From: an uncultured Oscillospiraceae bacterium
GTDB taxonomy: Bacteria > Bacillota > Clostridia > Oscillospirales > Acutalibacteraceae
Direction: 5' to 3'
NCBI GenBank assembly: GCA_902461995.1
Contig: CABQAA010000067.1
Span: 1-8,785 of the forward strand
Length of the DNA: 8,785 bases
Position 1 is the first letter of the stretch. Each line of letters begins with the position of its first letter. The notes beneath the pieces are model-generated. The model did not search any database and was not told the DNA's origin. It worked only from the letters and a program-made list of their open reading frames with translations. The position numbers and the translations under genes were made by a program. This document shows, piece by piece, positions 1 through 5,335 of the stretch.

Positions 1-684
1 CCCGAGCGTCCGGTCCGGGCGGCCCGGCCGCGGGCGGTCAAACCCCAGATGCCCGAGGTGATCAAACGCCGGGAAAGCAGCGGGGAATTCGGCTATCTGC
101 TGGATACGGTTTCGGCCCGGTTCGGGCGGCCCCTGTCTCCGGGCGATATGGAGACGCTGCTGTATCTCTATGACAGCGCCGGCCTGCCGGCCGAAGTGAT
201 CCTGATGGTGGTCGCCTATGCGGCGGCGGAAGAAAAACTCAACATCCGGTATATCGAAAGCGTCGCCCTCGATTGGGCGGATAAGGGCTTTGTCACCATC
301 GCCGCCGCCGAAGAGCACCTGTGCCGCCTGGAACATCGGCGGGAGGCCTGGACACGGGTGCAGTCCCTGTGCGAACTGGCCAAGGGCTCCAGCGTCGGCG
401 CGATGGAGACCGCCGCCAAATGGTTTTACGATTGGCGGATGGATGAGGGTGCGGTTCGTCTCGCCTATGACCGCTGCGTCGAGAAAACGGGCAAGTTCCA
501 GTACAAATACATGGATCGGATTCTGGAAAACTGGCATCTGGACGGCATCGACACCGCGGAAAAGGTGATCGCCGGAGAGGCCGCCCCGAAGAAAAAGGGG
601 AAGGCGGACAAGGAGACCTCGATGAATCTCGACGAATATGAAAAGATGGTGCAGCAGTACGTACCGGTTTATAGGAAGGATTGA
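1..684 (+). CDS. DnaD-like replication initiation protein (5' end outside the window)
   Basis: This is the C-terminal part of a DnaD/DnaB-type primosome protein, which in Firmicutes remodels origin DNA and helps recruit the helicase loader. The frame is open to the first base of the window. The ATG at 49 has no Shine-Dalgarno sequence and follows an Arg/Pro-rich stretch, so it is probably an internal Met in the linker between the N-terminal winged-helix domain (off-window) and the DnaD domains. Counting from that Met, two tandem DnaD-type (DDBH2) repeats are visible, each ending in the YxxxIxxxW signature: Y68-W76 (with V for I) and Y154-W162. A Lys-rich linker (about 180-188) leads to a short acidic and aromatic tail (192-211) ending VYRKD. 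It sits directly before a helicase loader gene, the usual Clostridial partner. The family call is firm; orthology to B. subtilis DnaD rather than DnaB is not resolved. Confidence 0.85.
   Translation, partial: PERPVRAARPRAVKPQMPEVIKRRESSGEFGYLLDTVSARFGRPLSPGDMETLLYLYDSAGLPAEVILMVVAYAAAEEKLNIRYIESVALDWADKGFVTIAAAEEHLCRLEHRREAWTRVQSLCELAKGSSVGAMETAAKWFYDWRMDEGAVRLAYDRCVEKTGKFQYKYMDRILENWHLDGIDTAEKVIAGEAAPKKKGKADKETSMNLDEYEKMVQQYVPVYRKD
673..680 (+). promoter_or_regulatory. Ribosome binding site that fixes the loader start at GTG 690
   Basis: AGGAAGGA lies inside the last codons of the dnaD-like gene. It abuts the TTG at 681, which leaves no room for initiation there, but stands 9 bases before GTG 690, a normal spacing. 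The in-frame ATG at 708 would be too far away. GTG 690 is therefore the preferred start. Confidence 0.6.
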
Positions 685-689
685 GGGCG

Positions 690-1688
690 GTGGCTTACAC
701 CCGGGATATGTATGAAGAGGCGATGGCGGAACTCGAATCCCGCCGGGCCAAGGCACATGCCGAAGCCGCCGCGCTGAGGGAAAGGGCGCTGAAAAAAGCG
801 CCCCGGCTGCGGGAGATCGAAACCGCGCTGGCCGGGGCCTCCTATCAGGTGGCGCGGGCGGTGCTCGACGGCGGGGATGTGGATGCCGAGATTGAGCGAA
901 TCAAGCAGGAAAATTTGGCGCTGCAGGCGGAGATGGCGGCGCTGCTGCAGGCCCAGGGCGAGCAGGCCGCGGACTTCGAACCGGTCTATACCTGTTCCCG
1001 CTGTCGGGATACCGGGTATGCGGACGGCAAAATCTGCCCCTGTCTCGAACAGCTGCTGCGGGAGGCGGCCTGCCGCCGGCTGAGCCGCACCTCCCATATG
1101 GCACTTACCCGTTTTGAGGAATTGGACCTTACCTATTACCCCGATGATCCCGATCCACGAACCGGGCTGTCCCCGCGGGAACGGATGCGGGGCGTGATCG
1201 ACTACTGCCGGTGCTACGCCGCCGATTTCGTTCCGGGCGCCCAGAGCCTGCTTCTCCGCGGCCCGACCGGAACGGGGAAAACCCATGTGTCCCTCGCTAT
1301 TGCCCGCCTCGTTGCGGAAAAAGGGTATTCCGTTGTCTATGGCCCGGCCCAGCAGCTGCTGCGTCAGCTGGAAAACGAGCACTTCGGCCGAACGGACGGG
1401 GACAGCGCGGACACTCTCGAGGCCTGCGACTTGCTGATCCTCGACGACCTGGGAACCGAATTTTCGAGTCCGTTCTACACGTCTTGTGTTTATAATATCA
1501 TCAACGGACGGATGCTGGCCGGCCGGACCACCGTGGTGAGCACCAACCTGAATCAGCAGGAACTGCTTGCCCGGTATGGGGAGCAGACGACTTCCCGCAT
1601 CACCGGAACGTTCCAGCCCCTGTTTTTTTCGGGTCAGGATATTCGTCAGCTCAAGCTTCAGCAGCAGATTCTGGGGAAACGGCCGTAA
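690..1688 (+). CDS. DnaC/DnaI-type AAA+ helicase loader
   Basis: ATPase that loads the replicative helicase onto origin DNA; cytoplasmic. The 332-residue protein (from GTG 690) has a charged N-terminal coiled-coil segment (about 57-93, likely helicase- or DnaD-contacting), a zinc-binding knuckle C102-x2-C105-x10-C116-x-C118 as in DnaI, then an AAA+ core: Walker A GPTGTGKT (191-198), Walker B LLILDD (248-253), sensor-1 STNLN (Asn286), and a conserved SRITG with the putative arginine finger R303. IstB proteins share the core, but the zinc knuckle, the neighbouring dnaD-like gene and the absence of an IS21 transposase favour a chromosomal loader. It starts 5 bases after the upstream stop, so translation is probably coupled. 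If TTG 681 were used the genes would overlap by four bases. No terminator is seen after it. Confidence 0.9.
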   Translation: MAYTRDMYEEAMAELESRRAKAHAEAAALRERALKKAPRLREIETALAGASYQVARAVLDGGDVDAEIERIKQENLALQAEMAALLQAQGEQAADFEPVYTCSRCRDTGYADGKICPCLEQLLREAACRRLSRTSHMALTRFEELDLTYYPDDPDPRTGLSPRERMRGVIDYCRCYAADFVPGAQSLLLRGPTGTGKTHVSLAIARLVAEKGYSVVYGPAQQLLRQLENEHFGRTDGDSADTLEACDLLILDDLGTEFSSPFYTSCVYNIINGRMLAGRTTVVSTNLNQQELLARYGEQTTSRITGTFQPLFFSGQDIRQLKLQQQILGKRP

Positions 1689-1698
1689 CGGGATGGTT

Positions 1699-1708
1699 AC
1701 AAATTTGT
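1699..1708. promoter_or_regulatory. Perfect 10-bp palindrome upstream of the PASTA-protein promoter
   Basis: ACAAATTTGT is a perfect palindrome that ends 8 bases before the -35 box at 1717. Its position would suit a small dimeric regulator, but an AT-rich 10-mer can arise by chance and no second copy is seen in the window. Confidence 0.2.
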
Positions 1709-1716
1709 CAGTCTTC

Positions 1717-1745
1717 TTGACTTATATACTGATATTCGGTACAAT
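1717..1745 (+). promoter_or_regulatory. Sigma-A type promoter of the PASTA-protein gene
   Basis: TTGACT (1717-1722), a 17-base spacer, then TACAAT (1740-1745), each 5 of 6 to consensus. Transcription should begin near 1752, giving a leader of about 40 bases before the gene. Because the loader gene upstream shows no terminator, read-through may also contribute. Confidence 0.75.
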
Positions 1746-1774
1746 GCGAGTGCATTTGGAACAAAGGCCCATTT

Positions 1775-1782
1775 AAGGGAGG
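1775..1782 (+). promoter_or_regulatory. Ribosome binding site of the PASTA-protein gene
   Basis: AAGGGAGG, nine bases before ATG 1792, a strong match to the anti-SD complement. It confirms that the zinc ribbon is part of the protein. Confidence 0.8.
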
Positions 1783-1791
1783 CTTATAACG

Positions 1792-3495
1792 ATGGCGAAT
1801 CAGGATGAACGGTGCATGGGCTGCATGAGTCCCCTGCCGGCTGGCAGGGAGGAGTGCGGTGTATGCGGCTATCCGGTCGGAGGCATCAATCCGGAGGAAT
1901 ATCTGCAGGTGCGCACGCTGCTGTCCGGGCGGTATTTGGTCGGGCGGGTGCTCGAGGCCGGCGGAGACAGTGCCCTGTACATGGGATATGACCAGGTGCA
2001 GGAAGCGCCGGTGCAGATTCGGGAGTTTTTCCCTGAAACGCTGTGCGGACGGGGAGAAAAAGGCCGGATCGCGCTGCTTGCAGGCTGTGAAACGGCGTTT
2101 GCGGATATGCTCGAGAAATTCCGCAGCCACGCCCGTGTTCTCGCGCGTCTGCGCGATGTGCCGACCATGATCCCGCTGTACGATATCTTCGAGGAAAACG
2201 GCACGACCTACACCGTCAGTGAAAAAGTGGGAGGCGTCACCCTGGAAAACCGTCTTCGCCAATTGGGCGGACGGATGAGCTGGGATGAGGCCAGGCCCCT
2301 GTTCATGCCGCTGTTTTCAGCGCTGTCGGCCGTTCATTCGGCGGGGCTGTATCATTTGGGCATCTGCCCGGCCAATATTCTCATCGGCTCTGACGGGCGG
2401 CCGCATTTTCAGAATTTCTTATTGCCCGAAGCTCACATGGTCGGGACCGATCTCAAGCCTCAGCTGATAGCGGGGTATGCGGCTCCGGAACAATACGAGC
2501 TGGATCAGCGGTACAGCGCCGCAACCGATGTATACGGCATGGCGGCGACGATTTTCACCGTTCTGACAGGCAATCCGCCCGCTGATGGAGCGGTGCGTGC
2601 CCGGGAAGCGGCGGACTTGCTGATGCCTGCGGACGTGGCGAAGGAACTGCCCGCGCATGTCAAAACGGCGCTGTTCCACGCCCTGCAGGTGCGTCCGGAC
2701 AAGCGGATCGCCACGGTCGATCAGCTGCGGGACCGGCTGTCCGCGGCCCCGTCTGTCACGGCGCTTCTGAAAGAAGAACCGAAACCTGTGAAAAAACCGG
2801 AACCCGAGAAAACGCCTGAGGAGCCCAAAAAACACAATCGTCTCAAAATCGGCCTTTTGATTTTCCTGGCGGTGTTTATTGTGTTGCTGCTGATGGCCTT
2901 CGGCGTTTTGCTGATTTTGTTCCCGGACCTGATCGGCGGAGGCAAGGACACGTCGAGTGCGGTTTCCGTAGAAAGCGTCCAGGGGATTTCGTCCGCGGAC
3001 ACGCTGAGCAGCCAGCCTTCGGGGGAGGATCCGCTGAGCTTCTTCGCCGTCACAGACGTGACGGGGAAGAACTATTACGACATTAAAAGCGACAAGCTCA
3101 ACGGCGATATGACACTGGAAGTGTCCGGCAAGCAGTATTCCGACAAGGCCAAGGGCACGATTTTGACCCAGGAGCCGGCCGGAGAAGAGCGGGCTAAGAA
3201 GGGTACGACTGTCAAGGTGATCATCAGCGACGGCCCGAAGCAAAAAGAGCTGCCGGATATGGCCGGCAAGCCGGAACAGCACGCCAAAGAGCTTCTGGAG
3301 GCGCTCGGGTACCGGGTGGAAATTCTGTATCTCGAGGTTTCCGAATACGATAAGGGGCTTGTGCAGGAGACCTCTCCCGTGAAGGGGACCAAGGTAGAAG
3401 AGGGGGATACGATCATCCTGCGGGTGTCGAATCAGGATCACACCCCATCGGAACCGCCCGAGAGCTCTACCGGAGGCGGCGGTTGGTGGTGGTAA
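1792..3495 (+). CDS. Zinc-ribbon, transmembrane PASTA pseudokinase
   Basis: 567-residue single-pass membrane protein with the PrkC layout but no catalytic residues. Order: zinc ribbon C8/C11/C22/C25; kinase fold about 46-316; Pro/Lys/Glu-rich juxtamembrane stretch about 327-352; membrane helix about 353-378; PASTA 1 about 416-481; PASTA 2 about 486-547; tail GGGGWWW. In the kinase fold the glycine loop is degenerate (55-60), the VAIK lysine is R77 (VQIR), the helix-C glutamate position holds H113, HRD reads HLG (188-190), and DFG reads NFL (208-210). Structural positions survive: N195, APE 231-233, D246 of DVYG and R305. Known from the family: PASTA domains bind muropeptides or lipid II outside the cell. 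Inferred: a cytoplasmic scaffold or allosteric partner that does not phosphorylate. Many pipelines will call it a serine/threonine kinase. It has its own promoter and terminator, and no PP2C phosphatase gene is adjacent. Confidence 0.85.
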   Translation: MANQDERCMGCMSPLPAGREECGVCGYPVGGINPEEYLQVRTLLSGRYLVGRVLEAGGDSALYMGYDQVQEAPVQIREFFPETLCGRGEKGRIALLAGCETAFADMLEKFRSHARVLARLRDVPTMIPLYDIFEENGTTYTVSEKVGGVTLENRLRQLGGRMSWDEARPLFMPLFSALSAVHSAGLYHLGICPANILIGSDGRPHFQNFLLPEAHMVGTDLKPQLIAGYAAPEQYELDQRYSAATDVYGMAATIFTVLTGNPPADGAVRAREAADLLMPADVAKELPAHVKTALFHALQVRPDKRIATVDQLRDRLSAAPSVTALLKEEPKPVKKPEPEKTPEEPKKHNRLKIGLLIFLAVFIVLLLMAFGVLLILFPDLIGGGKDTSSAVSVESVQGISSADTLSSQPSGEDPLSFFAVTDVTGKNYYDIKSDKLNGDMTLEVSGKQYSDKAKGTILTQEPAGEERAKKGTTVKVIISDGPKQKELPDMAGKPEQHAKELLEALGYRVEILYLEVSEYDKGLVQETSPVKGTKVEEGDTIILRVSNQDHTPSEPPESSTGGGGWWW

Positions 3496-3511
3496 TTTCC
3501 CAGCCGTATTC

Positions 3512-3546
3512 AAAAACCTTCCCGGCCAAAGCCGGGAAGGTTTTTT
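3512..3546 (+). terminator. Rho-independent terminator after the PASTA-protein gene
   Basis: A 15-bp perfect stem (3512-3526 with 3531-3545), a four-base loop CAAA, and a run of six T from 3541. It lies 16 bases after the stop codon and separates this gene from nagA. Confidence 0.93.
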
Positions 3547-3559
3547 CTTTCGACTGAAA

Positions 3560-3571
3560 ATGCAAATGCAT
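3560..3571. promoter_or_regulatory. Short inverted repeat upstream of the nagA promoter
   Basis: ATGCA and TGCAT separated by AA, centred about 20 bases before the -35 box. It is a possible regulator half-site pair, but short enough to be chance. It resembles no NagR or NagC operator that I can recall. Confidence 0.15.
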
Positions 3572-3585
3572 CGCCCGATCTTTCC

Positions 3586-3613
3586 TTGTATTTCGGCTGC
3601 CGCGGTCTATAAT
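3586..3613 (+). promoter_or_regulatory. Probable nagA promoter
   Basis: A perfect TATAAT at 3608-3613 with a weak TTGTAT (3586-3591) 16 bases upstream. The predicted start is near 3620, which coincides with the first base of a GC-rich hairpin. The weak -35 would fit an activated promoter, but no activator site is recognised. Confidence 0.6.
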
Positions 3614-3619
3614 AATAAA

Positions 3620-3635
3620 GGGGACGTCTGTCCCC
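3620..3635 (+). other. Stem-loop at the predicted 5' end of the nagA transcript
   Basis: GGGGAC (3620-3625), loop GTCT, GTCCCC (3630-3635): a perfect 6-bp, mostly G-C stem beginning where the -10 box predicts transcription to start. There is no T-run, so it is not a terminator. A 5'-terminal hairpin of this kind can protect mRNA from 5'-dependent decay. Confidence 0.4.
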
Positions 3636-3654
3636 GCCTAATCAACAACAAAAC

Positions 3655-3660
3655 GGAGGG
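3655..3660 (+). promoter_or_regulatory. Ribosome binding site that fixes the nagA start at 3668
   Basis: GGAGGG lies seven bases before ATG 3668. The longer in-frame ATG at 3560 lies upstream of the promoter and has no ribosome site, so it is excluded. Confidence 0.85.
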
Positions 3661-3667
3661 ACACAGT

Positions 3668-4810
3668 ATGTTACTGAAAAACGCGGTTGTCTATAACGAC
3701 GTTTTCGAGCCGGTAAAGGCGAATATTGTGGTGGAAGGGACCCGCATCCGGTCTGTGGACGATACCCAGACGGCGGATGAGGAGCTTGATCTGACGGGGC
3801 TGACGGTGATCCCGGGCCTGATCGATATGCATATTCACGGCTGTGCCGGGCATGATACGGGGGAGGCTACGCCCGAAGCGCTCGAGGCGATGTCCCGCTG
3901 CCTGGTGGAGCGGGGTGTTACCTCGTTCTGCCCGACGTCCATGACCCTGCCGTTTGAGGAACTTGAAGGGATTTTCGCGAATGTCGCCGCGCAGAAGGAC
4001 AAGGTGACGGGTGCCTATATCCACGGCATAAACATGGAAGGGCCCTACATCGCGATGTCGAAAAAGGGTGCGCAGAACGGTGCGTATGTCCGGTCTCCCG
4101 ACAAAGACGAGTTCCGCCGCCTGTTTGAGGGCTGCGGAGGTTGCATCAAGGTGGTCGATATCGCACCGGAAACGGATGGGGCCGAGGAGTTCGTCAAAGA
4201 TATTGAGCCCATCTGCCCGGTCTCGATTGCCCATACGGCGGCGGATTACGAGCAGGCCTGCCGTGCCATCGATTGGGGTGTGCGCCACGTCACCCACCTG
4301 TACAACGCGCAGAGCGGCCTGACCCACCGCGGCCCCGGCGTGGTGGGAGCGGTGTTTGACAACGCGCGCAGCCGCGGCGTGCGTGCCGAGCTGATCTGCG
4401 ACGGTTTCCATATCCATCCTGCGGCTCTGCGGATTGCCTTCCGGGAACTCGGTGAGGACCAGTCGGTCATCATCAGCGATTCCATGTGCGCCGCCGGCCA
4501 TGTAGACGGGGAATATGATCTCGGCGGCCAGACCGTGTATGTCCGAGACGGCAAAGCCCTGCTCGCGGACGGCACCATCGCGGCGTCCACGTCGAACGTG
4601 TATGAGGAACTCAAAAACGTCATCCGCTTCGGCGTTCCCATGAAGCAGGCGGTCAAATCCGCCACCATCAATCCGGCCAAGGCCATCCGGGTCGACCGGG
4701 AAACCGGGTCGATTGCTCCGGGAAAGAGCGCCGATCTGCTGGTGCTCGACGACGATCTTGACATCAAACTGGTGATGGTAAGGGGCGAAATCAAGGTTAA
4801 TCGGCTGTAA
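3668..4810 (+). CDS. nagA: N-acetylglucosamine-6-phosphate deacetylase
   Basis: Hydrolyses GlcNAc-6-phosphate to glucosamine-6-phosphate and acetate, feeding amino sugars from outside or from cell-wall recycling into glycolysis or back to wall synthesis; cytoplasmic. The 380-residue length from ATG 3668 matches the family. Amidohydrolase-fold metal and substrate residues are in place: H55-x-H57 in the DMHIHG motif, E124 in MEGPY, H189 (SIAHT), H210 in HLYNA, DGFH (245-248), and the catalytic aspartate D271 in ISDS. The substrate-site QNGAY (136-140) and the C-terminal SIAPGKSADLLVLD (348-361), typical of the fold, are also present. No nagB, nagR or PTS gene is nearby, so the deaminase must lie elsewhere. 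No terminator follows, so transcripts may continue into the small membrane gene downstream. Confidence 0.95.
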   Translation: MLLKNAVVYNDVFEPVKANIVVEGTRIRSVDDTQTADEELDLTGLTVIPGLIDMHIHGCAGHDTGEATPEALEAMSRCLVERGVTSFCPTSMTLPFEELEGIFANVAAQKDKVTGAYIHGINMEGPYIAMSKKGAQNGAYVRSPDKDEFRRLFEGCGGCIKVVDIAPETDGAEEFVKDIEPICPVSIAHTAADYEQACRAIDWGVRHVTHLYNAQSGLTHRGPGVVGAVFDNARSRGVRAELICDGFHIHPAALRIAFRELGEDQSVIISDSMCAAGHVDGEYDLGGQTVYVRDGKALLADGTIAASTSNVYEELKNVIRFGVPMKQAVKSATINPAKAIRVDRETGSIAPGKSADLLVLDDDLDIKLVMVRGEIKVNRL

Positions 4811-4818
4811 ACATTCTG

Positions 4819-4847
4819 TGACTTTCGGTGGGAAAACTTGACTTTCG
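4819..4847 (+). repeat. Direct repeat TGACTTTCG spanning the -35 region of the small-protein promoter
   Basis: TGACTTTCG occurs at 4819-4827 and again at 4839-4847. The copies are exactly 20 bases apart, about two helical turns, and the second copy contains the -35 hexamer. This geometry suits a regulator binding as a tandem dimer on one DNA face. No third copy is seen. Confidence 0.35.
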
Positions 4848-4866
4848 CAGAAGTTTGCGGTATGCT
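4838..4866 (+). promoter_or_regulatory. Sigma-A type promoter of the small Cys-rich gene
   Basis: TTGACT (4838-4843), a 17-base spacer, then TATGCT (4861-4866). The predicted start is near 4873, about 50 bases before the start codon. Confidence 0.65.
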
Positions 4867-4923
4867 GAATCCACAGAAAAAACGTGAAATGCCGACATTT
4901 CTGCCGAAAGGAGCGCAAACGAT

Positions 4924-5139
4924 ATGTGTGACAATAAGAATCATAAATGGATGTGTGTGGCGGTGATCGCCGCTGTGGTGGCGGCGCTGACGACCGTTGC
5001 GGTGTTCGTGCTGCGTGCACAGGCGAAGCGGAAGGCTCTGCGGGCATACAACGACAGCTTTGACTGCGATCTGGGAGACTGCTGCTGCGACGATTGCTGC
5101 TGCTCGGATGATGAGCCGGATGAAAACCCTAACGAATAA
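4924..5139 (+). CDS. Small single-pass membrane protein with a Cys-rich acidic tail
   Basis: I do not recognise the family. The 71-residue protein has a short N-terminus with C2 and C11, a membrane helix about 11-30, a basic stretch RAQAKRKALR (31-40), and a tail with seven Cys in 13 residues (C48, C53-55, C58-60) among Asp residues, ending in a Cys-free acidic stretch. The charge bias (about +5 after the helix, about +1 before) predicts that the tail faces the cytoplasm. There the cysteines would be reduced, so soft-metal or Fe-S binding is more natural than disulfides, but this is inference. The start is well supported by AAAGGAG at 4907-4913, 10 bases before ATG 4924. It has its own promoter, may also be read from nagA, and is closed by a strong terminator, so it is expressed separately from purA. 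Confidence 0.75.
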   Translation: MCDNKNHKWMCVAVIAAVVAALTTVAVFVLRAQAKRKALRAYNDSFDCDLGDCCCDDCCCSDDEPDENPNE

Positions 5140-5150
5140 GCACAAGTGCG

Positions 5151-5187
5151 AAAAAGCCGTCCGTGGATCCCACGGACGGCTTTTTTT
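5151..5187 (+). terminator. Rho-independent terminator after the small Cys-rich gene
   Basis: A 16-bp perfect stem (5151-5166 with 5170-5185), three-base loop ATC, and seven T from 5181. It starts 11 bases after the stop codon. The 5' arm has five A, so it could also act weakly on the other strand. Confidence 0.93.
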
Positions 5188-5239
5188 GCCGATTCTGCAG
5201 GAACGAACAGAATAAATTGCAAAAACGGCGTAAAAGCCC

Positions 5240-5268
5240 TTGTAAAATTGCAAAAAAATGGGTATAAT
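5240..5268 (+). promoter_or_regulatory. Promoter of the purA-guaA unit
   Basis: TTGTAA (5240-5245), a 17-base spacer and a perfect TATAAT (5263-5268). Transcription should start near 5275. The ATG at 5258 lies before that point and cannot be the purA start. Confidence 0.75.
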
Positions 5269-5279
5269 AAATTGTTCGA

Positions 5280-5304
5280 TCGCCGAATCAGGCAAACTCG
5301 GCGA
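5280..5304 (+). other. Hairpin in the purA leader
   Basis: TCGCCGA (5280-5286) pairs with TCGGCGA (5298-5304) around an 11-base loop, close to the predicted mRNA 5' end. It has no T-run and no purine-riboswitch core. It could stabilise the transcript or be incidental. Confidence 0.25.
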
Positions 5305-5320
5305 ATGGGGTCTGATGCCG

Positions 5321-5327
5321 AAGGGGG
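5321..5327 (+). promoter_or_regulatory. Ribosome binding site that fixes the purA start at 5336
   Basis: AAGGGGG, eight bases before ATG 5336. The in-frame ATG at 5315 precedes this site and has no good ribosome site of its own. Confidence 0.75.
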
Positions 5328-5335
5328 AAAAGAGC

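Noticed and set aside
690..1688. IstB-type transposition helper as an alternative to a helicase loader.
   Set aside because: There is no IS21 istA, no terminal repeats, the zinc knuckle of DnaI-type loaders is present, and a dnaD-like gene is directly upstream.
2419..3513. A 364-codon open frame on the minus strand opposite the PASTA-protein gene; similar ones at 669-1382 and 5588-6625.
   Set aside because: The plus-strand genes have clear domains and ribosome sites; the antisense translations show none.
3671..5047. A 458-codon open frame on the minus strand across nagA and the small gene, with a further 381-codon frame at 4246-5391.
   Set aside because: They lie opposite strongly supported genes, cross promoters and a terminator, have Arg/His/Pro-rich translations with no domain, and lack ribosome sites. 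They are products of the GC-rich codon bias.
5204..5278. CGAAC at 5204-5208 and its inverse GTTCG at 5274-5278 flanking the purA promoter, reminiscent of PurR PurBoxes.
   Set aside because: The flanks match the PurBox consensus poorly, and the two cores are about 65 bases apart, whereas Bacillus boxes are separated by roughly 16-17. Five-base cores occur by chance.
5269..5335. Possible purine riboswitch in the purA leader.
   Set aside because: The leader is only about 60 bases and lacks the three-way junction and the conserved loop-loop pairing sequences. Only a simple 7-bp hairpin is present.
5258..5335. N-terminal extension of PurA from ATG 5258.
   Set aside because: That ATG lies before the -10 box and so is not in the transcript. 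The ribosome site at 5321-5327 and the family N-terminus point to 5336.
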